Origin: DATCKG01 sp036562385
GTDB taxonomy: Bacteria > Bacillota > Sulfobacillia > Symbiobacteriales > Symbiobacteriaceae
Assembly (NCBI GenBank): GCA_036562385.1
Contig: DATCKG010000087.1
Coordinates: 24,731-88,730 of the forward strand
Direction: 5' to 3'
Length of the DNA stretch: 64,000 nt
A model generated the notes under the pieces. It made no database searches, was not told where the DNA came from, and saw only the letters and a program-made list of their open reading frames with translations. Position 1 is the stretch's first letter. Every line of letters starts with the position of its first letter. A program made the position numbers and the translations under genes. Positions 1 to 9,043 of the stretch are shown piece by piece.

Positions 1-315
1 CGGCTGCAACACGTTTGCGAACTGGTGGTGGTGACCGCCAGTCCGCCGGCAGCGGCGGGGGACAAAATCCGGTGGGTCCGGCGGCACCTGCCCATGGTTC
101 CCCGGGAGAACGTCGTCATCACCTACCGGAAGGACCTGGTCCGGGGCGACTTCATGTTTGACGACGCGCCCAAGAACCTCCGCCGCCACCCTGCCACCCG
201 CATTCTTATGGACTACCCATACAACCGCGATTTTCACGACTGCTATCGGGTGCACTCCTGGGCGGAGGCGGAGGCCCTCATCTACCGTCTGATCGGGGCC
301 GGGAAACCGGCATGA
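1..315 (+). CDS. 5'-nucleotidase-like HAD protein, C-terminal part
   Basis: The frame is open from the first base, so this is the 3' end of a gene that starts outside the window. The visible 104 residues contain a VVVTASP segment and an ILMDYPYNRDFHDCYRVHSW segment, which resemble the C-terminal half of NT5C-type 5'(3')-deoxyribonucleotidases (HAD superfamily), where a late Asp and a YN(R) motif follow the substrate pocket. The N-terminal DxD nucleophile motif is not visible, so the assignment rests on general resemblance. The gene converges on the coiled-coil protein gene, with only 3 bp between the stop codons. Confidence 0.6.
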   Translation, partial: RLQHVCELVVVTASPPAAAGDKIRWVRRHLPMVPRENVVITYRKDLVRGDFMFDDAPKNLRRHPATRILMDYPYNRDFHDCYRVHSWAEAEALIYRLIGAGKPA

Positions 316-318
316 GAT

Positions 319-1455
319 TCACAGGCCCGCCTGGAAAATCAGGACGCCTGGCTGGGACCGGACCTCCTTGATCACAAAGGGATCCACAAGGTCGCCCAGA
401 TCGATGTCAAACCAGCCCTGCGCCAGCAGTTCCTCCGCCACCCTCTGGGGAACGACAAAATCCCGCACTTGCATGGTGGTGGGCCGGTACTGCACCACAT
501 TCGCTTCCACCAGCGCAAAACCGCCCCACACCCGCACGGGGACCCCGGCGTAGACTCCCTCCAGGCCGACCTCCCCCGCCTGGATCCGGAATGTCATCCC
601 AGCCAGTTCCCCGTGGGCCGCAATCAACCGGTTCAGGCTTTCCTCGGAAATGCGGACCACCGCGCCCGGGGGAAACAGGGTGACCTGTACGGTATCCGGC
701 TCAAGACTCGCAACGTCCAGTTCCAGCAGCGAAGATCCCAGCGCCTCCAGGACCGGCATCGCGGCTGTGAACCAGTCCTGCTCGATGCGGGCCAGGGCCG
801 CCTCCACCACCGCCCGCCGGTCCTTCAGGCTGCTTAAGATCGCCTCTTTCTCGGCGATGGCCTGCACCAACTCCCGTTCCCGTTCCACATGGGCTACCCG
901 CACGGCAGCCCATTCTTCCTGCCGGGTCGCCAACAGCTGCTCTTCGGCAGCGGCCGTGGCTTTCAGTTCCCGCAGTTCCGCCAGCAGGGCGGCATCCCGC
1001 CGCATCAGCCAGATGACGGTCTCCAGACGGTCCAGAAAGTCGCTCAGGGAGTCGGCACCCAACAGCACCGCGAAGAAGGCGAAGCTGCCGTGCACCTGCA
1101 CCCAGCGCAGCCGCCTTCCCAGACGGGTCTGTCCCTCGTCCTGCCGGGCCCGGATCTCCTGCAGGCGCTGCCGGATCGCGTCCATGTCCCGGGCCAAAAG
1201 AGCTCCCTGTTCATCGAGTTCGGCCAAAGCGGCCCGGGTCTGTTCCAACTGCCGGTTCAAGGCGAACAGATCGGCCAGGGCAACCTGTTCCTGAGCGGTC
1301 AGTTCCGCCAGTTCGCTTTCGGCTGCGCCGGCGGATGCCGGGTTCCCGGTGCCGGATGGCGGCATCACCTCCATGCTCCCGGGCGCCGACCTCAGCGCCA
1401 CCGCCGCCGCCAGGATCAGCCCCACCGCTGACAGCCAGGGCTGATGAGCCCGCAT
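319..1455 (-). CDS. secreted coiled-coil protein, PcsB/EnvC-like N-terminus
   Basis: A 378-residue protein. Residues 8-21 form a hydrophobic signal peptide or anchor. Residues about 45-230 are a long charged coiled coil rich in A, E, L, Q and R, interrupted by an FAFFAVLLGADSLSDFLDRL segment typical of the N-terminal coiled-coil domain of PcsB/EnvC-type murein-hydrolase activators. Residues 250-378 look beta-rich, with no recognised peptidase motif (no M23 HxH, no NlpC/P60 Cys), so it is more likely a regulator or structural factor than an enzyme. ATG start with AAAGGGAGAGGT upstream. A TTGACA/TACTAT promoter lies about 110 bp upstream of the start. Confidence 0.6.
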   Translation of the reverse strand: MRAHQPWLSAVGLILAAAVALRSAPGSMEVMPPSGTGNPASAGAAESELAELTAQEQVALADLFALNRQLEQTRAALAELDEQGALLARDMDAIRQRLQEIRARQDEGQTRLGRRLRWVQVHGSFAFFAVLLGADSLSDFLDRLETVIWLMRRDAALLAELRELKATAAAEEQLLATRQEEWAAVRVAHVERERELVQAIAEKEAILSSLKDRRAVVEAALARIEQDWFTAAMPVLEALGSSLLELDVASLEPDTVQVTLFPPGAVVRISEESLNRLIAAHGELAGMTFRIQAGEVGLEGVYAGVPVRVWGGFALVEANVVQYRPTTMQVRDFVVPQRVAEELLAQGWFDIDLGDLVDPFVIKEVRSQPGVLIFQAGL

Positions 1456-1566
1456 GGTTACCTCTCCCTTTCCGTAGGTGCGCGACTCTTTTCGACACGG
1501 CCGGACCGGAATCCTTTGGAACTGCCCCGTCGGGGCTGGCGGAGCCCACGGGGCGCGTGTACACTC

Positions 1567-1594
1567 ATAGTAGAGCGGTGAGGCCGCTTGTCAA
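1567..1594 (-). promoter_or_regulatory. predicted sigma-A promoter of the coiled-coil gene
   Basis: Read on the minus strand: TTGACA (1594-1589), a 16-bp spacer, then TACTAT (1572-1567). The -35 is perfect and the -10 differs from TATAAT at two positions. It reads toward the gene starting at 1455. Confidence 0.6.
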
Positions 1595-1638
1595 AGCAGT
1601 TATCGTATTATTTTTATTCGTATGGAGAGAGATAAGCG

Positions 1639-2850
1639 TTGTATAAACTCATCATGCGTGTTGCAGCAACGGCCGCGCTGTTCCTGCTGGCGGCAGGTTG
1701 CGTCAGTTCCCCGGCCATGACACCGCTTCCCGCACCCGGGCAGAAGGAACCTGCTGATCCGGAGCCCGACCCCAACGGTTCCACTCCGGACCCCGGTACG
1801 GACGGTCCCTCCACCGATCCCTCCGCGAATCCCGGCGCCGATCCCGGTACCGATCCGGCGCCTGGAGCCCGACGGGAAATGCCCAATCCCCTGATTGGCA
1901 TCCACCTGTCCGGATGGTACGCCGGTTCGCCGGACCTCCTGGAACCGCTACTGGACTGGGCCAAGAGTGCCGGCATCAACGCGGTGGTGCTGGATCTGAA
2001 GGCGGAGGACGGCAAGATCTCGTGGGAGTCCGACATCCCCCTGGCCAAGGAGATCGGCGCCAATGAAAGGAAGGTCTCCGATCTGCCAGGGCTGATTCAG
2101 TCCCTGCACGAGCGGGGATTCTGGGTGGCCGGCCGGATCGTGGTCATGAATGACCAGTACCTGTACCGGGGGCGCCCGGAGTGGGGAATTCCAGGATTTC
2201 CCGGTGGCGCCTACTCCTTCATGGATCCCATGAACGAAAATGTCTGGCGCTACAACCTGGACGTCGCCCTGGAGGCAGTGAAGGCCGGCATCGACGAAAT
2301 CCAGTTTGATTACATCCGATACCCGGAAAAACTAGTGCCAGGATATAACGCCGACACTGGGCCCGAATACCGAACCAGTGCCATCAACAACTTCCTGAGA
2401 CAGGCCATGGCGGAACTGAAGCCGCTGGGGGTCGTGGTCTCCGCGGATGTCTTCGGCCTGACCACCTCGGTGGCCGAGGGGGATGACATGGAGATCGGCC
2501 AGGACTACCGGCAGATCGCGGAGATTGTGGACTACATCTGCCCCATGATCTATCCCTCCCACTACGCCCCGTACACCTACGGCCTGCCCAACCCGGATGC
2601 CGCCCCCTATGAGACCGTTAAGGAATCGATGAGCCGGGCCCTGGCCCGTACGCCTGGCATCCCGCTGGAAAAACACCGTCCCTGGATCCAGGACTTCACC
2701 TACCCCGCCCCCGGTGCGGTTCCCTACGGTCCCGACGAAGTGCTGGCCCAGATCCGGGCGCTGAAGGAACTGGGGATCAACTCCTTCATGCTCTGGGACC
2801 CCAGCAACAAGTACACCCGCGGCCTGAACTACGCGGAACTGGCCCAGTGA
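1639..2850 (+). CDS. COG1306-type putative glycoside hydrolase lipoprotein
   Basis: A 403-residue lipoprotein: signal peptide ending in lipobox LAAGC (Cys21), then a Pro/Asp/Gly-rich linker (about residues 25-80, DP repeats), then a TIM-barrel-like domain (about 82-403). Motifs VVLDLKAEDGKISW, EIQFDYIRYPE, VSADVFGL, YICPMIYPSHY and SFMLWDP match the putative glycoside hydrolase family known as DUF4015/COG1306; Asp and Glu in FDYIRYPE are plausible active-site residues. Substrate unknown, probably a cell-surface polysaccharide. The TTG start at 1639 has GGAGAGA about 6 bp upstream; an in-frame ATG at 1654 is the alternative but lies too far from that site. Confidence 0.8.
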   Translation: MYKLIMRVAATAALFLLAAGCVSSPAMTPLPAPGQKEPADPEPDPNGSTPDPGTDGPSTDPSANPGADPGTDPAPGARREMPNPLIGIHLSGWYAGSPDLLEPLLDWAKSAGINAVVLDLKAEDGKISWESDIPLAKEIGANERKVSDLPGLIQSLHERGFWVAGRIVVMNDQYLYRGRPEWGIPGFPGGAYSFMDPMNENVWRYNLDVALEAVKAGIDEIQFDYIRYPEKLVPGYNADTGPEYRTSAINNFLRQAMAELKPLGVVVSADVFGLTTSVAEGDDMEIGQDYRQIAEIVDYICPMIYPSHYAPYTYGLPNPDAAPYETVKESMSRALARTPGIPLEKHRPWIQDFTYPAPGAVPYGPDEVLAQIRALKELGINSFMLWDPSNKYTRGLNYAELAQ

Positions 2851-2872
2851 ACCCCACGGAGGCGATGGGTGC

Positions 2873-3550
2873 GTGTTTACACTGCAGTTGGATCCGGATC
2901 TGACCGAAACCATTCCCGGACTGCGACTTGGGGGGCTGCTCTTCACGGATGTGCGGAGCGGCCCCTCTCCGCAGGAACTGCTCTCCCAGATGGAGGAAGC
3001 CGCCCGGCAGGCGGCCCGGGAGATTCGCCTGGAAGAGGTGGCCAGCCTCCCCGGACCTGCGGGCTGGCGCCGGGTACTGCGGAGACTGGGCACCGATCCC
3101 ACCCGCTACCGGGTTTCCTCCGAACGCCTGCTTCGCCGGGTGATCAAGGGAGACAAGCTTCCTGAGATCAACGTGCTGGCGGACCTGTGCAACCTCTGGT
3201 CCCTGAAATCCACCCTGCCGGCAGGGCTGTATGACGCGGACCGGCTGGCCGGCAGCGTCCTGACCCTGGGCGTGGGACGGAGCGGGGAGGCCTACTACAC
3301 CCTGGCCCACTCCGAGATGCAGACGGAAGGGAAGGTGGTGCTCCGGGACGCCGAGGGACCCTGCGGATCGCCCATTACCGACTCCATGCGCACCGGTACA
3401 GACGAATCAACCCGGCGGTGCTTGCTGGTGATCTACGCACCGCCGGGTTATCCCAGAGACGAACTGGAACGGCATATGGATGTGGCTGCAGACTGGTACA
3501 CCCGTTACGCGGGTGGCCACTTGCAGCAGCGCCTGATCGTGGAGGGCTGA
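2873..3550 (+). CDS. stand-alone B3/B4 domain protein
   Basis: A 225-residue protein resembling the B3/B4 domain of phenylalanyl-tRNA synthetase beta, in its free-standing form. Diagnostic stretches are TDPTRYRVSSERLLRRV, the following LPEINVLADLCNL, and a GPCGSPITDSMRT region. Free-standing B3/B4 proteins are thought to act in editing or amino-acid recognition, but the role here is unknown. GTG start with ACGGAGGCG upstream. It lies 22 bp after the COG1306-type lipoprotein gene and may be co-transcribed with it. Confidence 0.8.
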   Translation: MFTLQLDPDLTETIPGLRLGGLLFTDVRSGPSPQELLSQMEEAARQAAREIRLEEVASLPGPAGWRRVLRRLGTDPTRYRVSSERLLRRVIKGDKLPEINVLADLCNLWSLKSTLPAGLYDADRLAGSVLTLGVGRSGEAYYTLAHSEMQTEGKVVLRDAEGPCGSPITDSMRTGTDESTRRCLLVIYAPPGYPRDELERHMDVAADWYTRYAGGHLQQRLIVEG

Positions 3551-3574
3551 ACAGGCCCTCCCTTCTTTGTTTGT

Positions 3575-4384
3575 TTACTCGAGGCGCCGGATCCGCTTCC
3601 ACAGCAGCACCAGCAGCAGGATCGCCGCCGCCGTCAGGACCACCGTACCGCCGGGGGCGATGTTGAGGTAATACGCGGCGGTGAGGCCCATCAGGACCGA
3701 GAGAACTCCCACGGCCACAGAGATGAGCAGGGCGCCCCGGAAAGACCGGGCCAGCTGCAGACCCGCGGCCACCGGGATCACCATCAGGCCGGAGACCAGC
3801 AGCACCCCCACCACGCTCATGGCCATGGCCACGCTCATGGCCGTCAGCACCATGAAGACGCAGTTGATCATTGGCACCGGCAGCCCGCTGATCCGGGCAT
3901 GTTCCTCGTCGAAGGTGATGCTGAACAGCTCCTTGTGGAGCAGGAGCAGCACCGCCAGCACCAGGCTGCCCAGGGTGCCCACCATGATCAGGTTCTCCCG
4001 GGTGACGGTGACGATGGAACCGAACAGGTAGCTTAGCACCTGGCTGCCGGGCTGGTCGGACAGGGAAAGCAGCAGGACGGCCAGACCCAAAGACGCAGGC
4101 GCCATCACGGCCAGGGCCAGTTCGCTGTAGCGGGCATAGCGGCGGCGCAGCCAGTCAATGCCCAGCGATACCAGCACGGAAAAGGCCAGGCCGCCCAACA
4201 AGGGCTGGGTCCGCAGCATGCTGCCTGCGGCAACTCCCGCCAGGGACACGTGGGCCAGCGTGTCGCTGTACTGGCCCAGATGACGGAGCACCAGGAACAG
4301 GCCGATGGCAGGGCCGATCACCGCCACCATCAGGCCAGCCAGCAGCGCCCGCTGCATAAAGGCATAGGACAACATTTCCAGCAT
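3575..4384 (-). CDS. znuB: zinc ABC transporter permease ZnuB
   Basis: A 269-residue polytopic membrane protein with about eight hydrophobic segments, of the ABC-3 metal permease family (ZnuB/MntB/TroC). Visible family features are an N-terminal FMQRALLAGLMVAVIGPAIG, the DTLAHVSLAGVAAG loop and the DEEHARISGLPV loop. It is the last gene of a minus-strand zur-znuA-znuC-znuB order. The adjacent Zur-like regulator argues for zinc rather than manganese or iron. Confidence 0.85.
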   Translation of the reverse strand: MLEMLSYAFMQRALLAGLMVAVIGPAIGLFLVLRHLGQYSDTLAHVSLAGVAAGSMLRTQPLLGGLAFSVLVSLGIDWLRRRYARYSELALAVMAPASLGLAVLLLSLSDQPGSQVLSYLFGSIVTVTRENLIMVGTLGSLVLAVLLLLHKELFSITFDEEHARISGLPVPMINCVFMVLTAMSVAMAMSVVGVLLVSGLMVIPVAAGLQLARSFRGALLISVAVGVLSVLMGLTAAYYLNIAPGGTVVLTAAAILLLVLLWKRIRRLE

Positions 4385-4411
4385 GGGAACCCTCCAGGGA
4401 TGGGTGTGACG

Positions 4412-5179
4412 TCAGGATCCCGGGTGATGATGATGATGCTGAATGGACCACACAGGGCGGCCGTACAGCTCGCAGATCTGCTCCTCTGATCCGAAGTTCT
4501 CCGGGGAACCGTGGAAATAGAGCCGGCGGTTGAGGCAGGCCAGGGCCGTCACCTCCCGGGCCACCGCGCCGAGATCGTGGGAGACCAGGATCACCGTGAG
4601 GTTCATCTGCTCCCGCAGGTCACGAATCAGCCGGTAAAACTGTTCCTCGGCTTGGGCATCCACCCCCACGGTGGGTTCGTCCAGGATCAGCAATTCCGGC
4701 CGGTTGACCAGGGCCCTGGCGATGAAGACCCGCTGCTGCTGGCCCCCGGAGAGCCGCCCAATCAGCCGGTCCTTGAGCGAAAGCATGCCCACTCGCTCCA
4801 GCGCCTCCCGCACCGCCCGCCGGTCCTCCATGGTGTAGGGCCGAAACAGGCCGCGCCGGGAGATGCGGCCGGTGAGGACCACTTCCTCCACCGTCGCCGG
4901 AAAACTGGAATTGAAGGAGGCCGCTTTCTGCGCGACGTAGCCGATCCGCCACCACTGCCGGAAGCTGGACCGGGGAACGCCGAACAACTCAATCCGCCCG
5001 TTCCCCACGGGGTCCAGCAGCCCGAGGATCAGCTTCAGCAGGGTGGTCTTGCCGGAACCGTTGGGGCCGATGAGGCCGAGGTACTCGCCCCGGTGGACCT
5101 CCAGATTGACCCTGTCCAGCACCAGGTCGCTGCCATACCCGAAACTGACATCCTGCACGCGAACCAGAGGGGGTGTCAT
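4412..5179 (-). CDS. znuC: zinc ABC transporter ATPase ZnuC
   Basis: A 255-residue ABC ATPase with Walker A GPNGSGKTT, signature LSGGQQQR, Walker B LLILDEPTVGVD and an H-loop in SHDLG. The protein ends in a short histidine run (IQHHHHHPGS) that could bind or sense zinc at the cytoplasmic face. The ATG start at 5179 overlaps the znuA stop as ATGA, showing translational coupling; a GTG 15 bp further upstream is less likely. It powers ZnuB import of metal delivered by ZnuA. Confidence 0.88.
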   Translation of the reverse strand: MTPPLVRVQDVSFGYGSDLVLDRVNLEVHRGEYLGLIGPNGSGKTTLLKLILGLLDPVGNGRIELFGVPRSSFRQWWRIGYVAQKAASFNSSFPATVEEVVLTGRISRRGLFRPYTMEDRRAVREALERVGMLSLKDRLIGRLSGGQQQRVFIARALVNRPELLILDEPTVGVDAQAEEQFYRLIRDLREQMNLTVILVSHDLGAVAREVTALACLNRRLYFHGSPENFGSEEQICELYGRPVWSIQHHHHHPGS

Positions 5180-6102
5180 CTCGATTCGCCACACTCCAGT
5201 GCCTGTCGCAGACCGGCGAGGTTCGCCCGCATGATCGAGAAGTAATCCTCACCGGCTGCGATCTGTTCGTCCGTCAGCCCCTCGAAGGGGTTCAGTTCCA
5301 ACGTCCCGGCCCCGATCTCCCTGGCCAGCATGCTGGCGGCCTGGTCACCGGTCATGGTTTCGTAGAAGACGTACCGGATCCCCAGTTGCCGGGCCTCGGC
5401 GACCGCCTGAGCCACATCCCTGGGCGCCGGTTCCGCCTCAGGGGAAAGTCCCATGATGGCATGCTGGGTCAGGCCGTAGCGCCGGGCCAGGTAACCGAAG
5501 GCCGCATGGGTGGTAAAGAAGTCCCGCAGGCGGCAGGCGGCAAGCCCCTGCTCAAACTCCTGATGCAGGTCCTTCAGCCGGGCGATGTACTGGTCCGCAT
5601 TGGCCCGGTAGACCTCCTCATGGGCCGGATCGGCCTGAATCAGGCCATCACGGATCGCCTCCACCAACCGGACCGCGGTCAGCGGATCCAGCCAGACATG
5701 GGGATCCCACTGGTGCTCGTCATCCCCCTGAATCAGATCCAGCCCCCGGCTGGCCTCCACCACCACCAGGTCCGGATTGTCCAGGCTGCTGAGCGTCCTG
5801 GACACCCAGTGCTCCAACCCGGCCCCGTTGTAGATAAAGACCCGGGCTTCATTCAGCCGGCGGATATCCCCGGGCGAGGGCTCCCAGTCGTGGGGCTCCG
5901 TGCCCGGCGGAATCAGATTCACCACCTCCGCCTGGTCACCGCCCACTGCCCGGGCAAACTCATACAGCGGATAGACACTGGTCACCACCGTCGGCCGGCC
6001 GTCCCCGTCCCCTCCTGCGACCGGCTGTGTGACACCGCTTCCGCATCCGGCCAGGACAACTGCGGCTGCCACGGCAGCCAGCCATTTCCCCACACTCTTC
6101 AT
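5176..6102 (-). CDS. znuA: zinc-binding lipoprotein ZnuA
   Basis: A 308-residue cluster A-I metal-binding lipoprotein with lipobox LAGC after a short signal peptide. Candidate ligands are His in GTEPHDWEPSP, His residues in HQWDPHVWLDP and His in FFTTHAAFGYLARRYG. It lacks the long His-rich loop of Gram-negative ZnuA, leaving only DDEHQ before the second motif. The ATG at 6102 follows a GGGGAGG site; the longer open frame upstream is not needed. First transporter gene of the operon, 94 bp after zur. Confidence 0.88.
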   Translation of the reverse strand: MKSVGKWLAAVAAAVVLAGCGSGVTQPVAGGDGDGRPTVVTSVYPLYEFARAVGGDQAEVVNLIPPGTEPHDWEPSPGDIRRLNEARVFIYNGAGLEHWVSRTLSSLDNPDLVVVEASRGLDLIQGDDEHQWDPHVWLDPLTAVRLVEAIRDGLIQADPAHEEVYRANADQYIARLKDLHQEFEQGLAACRLRDFFTTHAAFGYLARRYGLTQHAIMGLSPEAEPAPRDVAQAVAEARQLGIRYVFYETMTGDQAASMLAREIGAGTLELNPFEGLTDEQIAAGEDYFSIMRANLAGLRQALECGESR

Positions 6103-6196
6103 CCGAAAAACCTCCCCATCTACCGTGTCGGTGACATCACGGCAAAGCCATCGCAATGCTGCCCTGCGGACAGCAAGATGTCAAGTAGTTTTTTTC

Positions 6197-6649
6197 TTAT
6201 TTGTGTCGTTCGCGGCCACCGCTCTGGTGGCTGCTGCACTCGGCGCAGTAGCCAAACAGCTCGATCCGGTGGCTGGCAATCTCAAACCCGTGCTCGGTAC
6301 GGGCCAAGGTCTCCAGTTCCTTGATGGGGCAGTGCCGCAGGGGAATCTCCCGGCCGCACTCCAGGCAGATCATGCCGTGCTGATGCATCTGCCGGTTCAG
6401 GGAGTACTCGGCCAGCTTTCCCGGCAGTTTCACCTCATCCACGATGCCCAGTCGGACCAGCAGTCGGAGGTTGCGGTACACCGTATCGAGACCCAGATCC
6501 GGATAGACAGCCCGGATCTTCCGGCAGAGGGCGTCCGCAGTAAGGGGCTGGTATCCCGCCGTCAACAGGGCTTCGATCAGCATCCGCCTTTGCGGGGTGG
6601 CCTTACACCCCATCTCCCGCAGATGCTGCAGAATCTCCTCCACCGTCAT
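6197..6649 (-). CDS. zur: Fur-family regulator, probably Zur
   Basis: A 150-residue Fur-family repressor. The N-terminal winged helix includes ATPQRRMLIEALL and a recognition helix near LGLDTVYRNLRLL. The dimerisation domain has HQHGMICLECG and a C-terminal CAEC, giving two CxxC pairs for the structural zinc. It heads the znu operon, so Zur is the likeliest member (Fur or PerR are alternatives). No clear Zur palindrome could be picked out in the leader. A near-consensus promoter lies about 45 bp upstream of the start. Confidence 0.82.
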   Translation of the reverse strand: MTVEEILQHLREMGCKATPQRRMLIEALLTAGYQPLTADALCRKIRAVYPDLGLDTVYRNLRLLVRLGIVDEVKLPGKLAEYSLNRQMHQHGMICLECGREIPLRHCPIKELETLARTEHGFEIASHRIELFGYCAECSSHQSGGRERHK

Positions 6650-6688
6650 GCCGCCGCCTCCGTTCTACCTGAGAAAATTACTATCTGG

Positions 6689-6717
6689 ATTCTACCTTCC
6701 GCTGACCCGTGTGTCAA
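6689..6717 (-). promoter_or_regulatory. predicted sigma-A promoter of zur-znuACB
   Basis: Minus strand: TTGACA (6717-6712), 17-bp spacer, TAGAAT (6694-6689). Excellent match to the housekeeping consensus, reading into zur. Confidence 0.7.
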
Positions 6718-6752
6718 CGGGCCGTCCTTGCCACAGGCCGAACAGCCGTGCG

Positions 6753-6808
6753 AAAAGAAAAGGCCTCCTGACACGCGGGGAGGAATCCGCACCACCGCAT
6801 CAGGAGGG
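6753..6808 (-). terminator. Rho-independent terminator after the PspC gene
   Basis: On the minus strand CCTCCTGAT (arm near 6807) pairs with GTCAGGAGG (near 6764) and is followed by CCTTTTCTTTT. It lies between the tandem PspC gene and the zur promoter, separating the two units. Confidence 0.7.
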
Positions 6809-6868
6809 TACAGAGACATCATCCGGTCCGGGTCCGAACCGGTGCGATCAGGGTCGCGAAACCAGTAC

Positions 6869-7297
6869 CTAGTTGGAGGCCGGATCCGGCATCACAATCG
6901 CCAGAACGATATACGCGAACACGCTGAAGCCGAAGGAGAGGAACACCACCAGTGCATACAGCAGCCGTACCAGGGTGGGATCCGCGTTGAGATACTCCGC
7001 AATACCGCCGCAGACGCCGCATAAAATCCGGTCCCGGGACTTGCGGAGGCGCCGGGGTCTGTCCGTGCTGCCTGTCTCCCCGGAACCGGGAGTGATGTCC
7101 ACATAGTCAGGCTCCGGCTGGTCAGCATCCGGGATCACAATGGCAAGGACCAGGTAGGCCAGGATGGCCGGGGGCACCAGAACACATGCAATCGTCCAGA
7201 TGGCCCGGACGACGGTCTTGTCGATGTTCCAGTACTCGGCCATGCCACCAGCCACGCCCAGCAGCCACCGGTCTCGGGACCGGGTCAGTTTCCGCAT
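6869..7297 (-). CDS. tandem PspC-domain membrane protein
   Basis: A 142-residue membrane protein with two PspC domains in a row: residues about 3-57 (SRDRWLLGVAGGMAEYWNID, then a hydrophobic stretch ending LAIVIP) and about 85-140 (SRDRILCGVCGGIAEYLNAD, ending LAIVMP). PspC domains belong to envelope-stress (phage-shock) proteins; two-domain forms may combine signal receipt and membrane anchoring. The ATG at 7297 is chosen because TAAGGAGGATCG precedes it at ideal spacing; an ATG 33 bp upstream lacks such a site. Confidence 0.85.
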   Translation of the reverse strand: MRKLTRSRDRWLLGVAGGMAEYWNIDKTVVRAIWTIACVLVPPAILAYLVLAIVIPDADQPEPDYVDITPGSGETGSTDRPRRLRKSRDRILCGVCGGIAEYLNADPTLVRLLYALVVFLSFGFSVFAYIVLAIVMPDPASN

Positions 7298-7374
7298 CCG
7301 ACGATCCTCCTTACTCCATGCTTTCTTCATCCATTAGACGGTAAAGTGCCGCGTAACCCTTCACAGCATAAGGA

Positions 7375-7397
7375 GAGGCCGGCCTGTGGCCGGCCTC
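7375..7397 (-). terminator. GC-rich hairpin after the LCP gene
   Basis: A perfect 10-bp inverted repeat (GAGGCCGGCC / GGCCGGCCTC) with a 3-base loop, directly after the LCP stop codon. It lacks a strong T-run, so it may be a weak or bidirectional terminator. Confidence 0.5.
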
Positions 7398-7404
7398 CAT
7401 CTCG

Positions 7405-8865
7405 CTACTGGACCAGATCCCTGCCGAGAATCACCTCGATGCCCGCCGGATTCCCTGGGTCTGGCACCGACACCACCAGGAGGGTAGGAATCACGCCCTG
7501 AAGCCCGGCCGCCTGCCCTCCGTGATCCAGGGCCACCGACGTGGAGAGAACCTGCGGGGACGTGGAAACCCCCACCACTTGGTAGCCGGCGTTGTTGATC
7601 AAGGCGACGTAGGCGTCGGCCAGATTCTGACCGGAGGCATCCACGAGGTGAACGGTCCGGGGCGCCGGATGGGTGCCGATGTCCGTGCCATCGTCGGATT
7701 CGTCCCCGTCCCCATCCCCACCGCCGGCGCCTTCATCCGGCCCGCTGTCCCCGGCATTGCCGGCACCATCGCCGGTGCCGGGTTTCTCCGTTCCCGGCCC
7801 GTCGCCGGTGCCATCCGGGCTCGCGTTCTGCCCGTCGGCGGGCTGCTGTTCCTCCGGCTGCGTCGCGTGGGCGGCGGCGATGGCCTTCTCCAGAGCCTCT
7901 TCGTAGGCCAGCTGATCAGCCCGGGCCTTGGCCACGAATTCCTCAGGCGGATCGACGCCCACCAGGAGCCGGTATGCCATGATCCGCGCCTCCACCAGGT
8001 CGCTGATCTGGTAAGAGATCCCGCCGATGTCCTGGGCCGTTCCGGGGAGGACGCCCATGACCAAATTGCTGGAGAGGACGTTCTTGGCCCCCTTGGCCAA
8101 TTTCAGCATCTCGGACAGCGACATGTCGGTGTCCACCGCATCCACCAGGGCGGTGACCAGCCCAGGAAGCTGGGGGATCACCGAAGGCTGGGATGCCTTT
8201 TGAATGATCGCCCTGATCACCTGCTGCTGGCGGCGGATCCGACCCAGGTCACCCTCCTCGTCCATGCGGAAGCGGGCATACTTCAGAGCCGTCTCGCCGT
8301 CCATGACCTGGGGCCCCGGCTGGATATCGATGACCAGCCCGTCGGGGCCCATGCTGGTATCGAAGGGATCGACGTACAACATCCGCTTCTCCGCGTTGAT
8401 CTCGATCCCGCCGAGCGCATCGATCACCCGTTGAAAGCCCTGGAACGAGAACGAGACGTAGTGATCGATGGGAATGCCCAACAGCTGCTCCACGGTGGCA
8501 ACGGCCAATTCCTCCCCACCGTAGGCGTAGCTGTGGTTCAGCTTGTCATAGCCGTACCCAGGAATCTGCACCCAGGTATCCCGGGGCAGGGACAGCAAGG
8601 CCAGCCGGCGGTCCTGGGGCGAATAGGACACGACGATCATGGAGTCGGAACGGCCCACGTCGTCGGGCCGCTTATCCACGCCCATCACCAGGACGGTCAT
8701 CCGCTCGCCGGGCAGCGGCGTCAGATCAGCGACACCGCTGTCCCGCGGCGAACGCTTGGAGGCAAAGGGGCGGAAGAAGACCAGACCGGCGGAAACAGCA
8801 ACCACCAGGAAGAGGCTGAGCAGAATCCAAAGTCCGTATCGGCGACGGCCGTACCGTCTTCTCAC
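7405..8865 (-). CDS. LytR-CpsA-Psr (LCP) family glycopolymer ligase
   Basis: A 486-residue protein with a basic N-terminus and one membrane helix (about residues 10-32), then an LCP domain (about 55-270: VMGVDKRPDDVGRSDSMIVV, LLSLPRDTWVQIPGYG, DKLNHSYAYGG) in which conserved Arg and Asp bind the polyprenyl pyrophosphate substrate. A low-complexity Gly/Asp/Glu linker (about 340-400) precedes a C-terminal LytR_C-like domain. LCP enzymes attach teichoic acids or other polymers to peptidoglycan outside the cell. The GTG at 8865 is preceded by AAAGGAGGGGG; the longer frame upstream lacks support. Confidence 0.88.
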   Translation of the reverse strand: MRRRYGRRRYGLWILLSLFLVVAVSAGLVFFRPFASKRSPRDSGVADLTPLPGERMTVLVMGVDKRPDDVGRSDSMIVVSYSPQDRRLALLSLPRDTWVQIPGYGYDKLNHSYAYGGEELAVATVEQLLGIPIDHYVSFSFQGFQRVIDALGGIEINAEKRMLYVDPFDTSMGPDGLVIDIQPGPQVMDGETALKYARFRMDEEGDLGRIRRQQQVIRAIIQKASQPSVIPQLPGLVTALVDAVDTDMSLSEMLKLAKGAKNVLSSNLVMGVLPGTAQDIGGISYQISDLVEARIMAYRLLVGVDPPEEFVAKARADQLAYEEALEKAIAAAHATQPEEQQPADGQNASPDGTGDGPGTEKPGTGDGAGNAGDSGPDEGAGGGDGDGDESDDGTDIGTHPAPRTVHLVDASGQNLADAYVALINNAGYQVVGVSTSPQVLSTSVALDHGGQAAGLQGVIPTLLVVSVPDPGNPAGIEVILGRDLVQ

Positions 8866-9043
8866 CCCACCCCCTCCTTTCCAAAATTCATCGAACTGTA
8901 CGACTGAGGTGGAAGGAAATTGCACTGTAAAGCATAGCACGTGTGGACGAATCGGCAAAGGGATTCTGTTACCAGGGGCGGAGGGATCCTGAAATAATCA
9001 TTTGTTGGACGCTGCATCCACGGCCGGGGTTCCGCGCCGGTTT

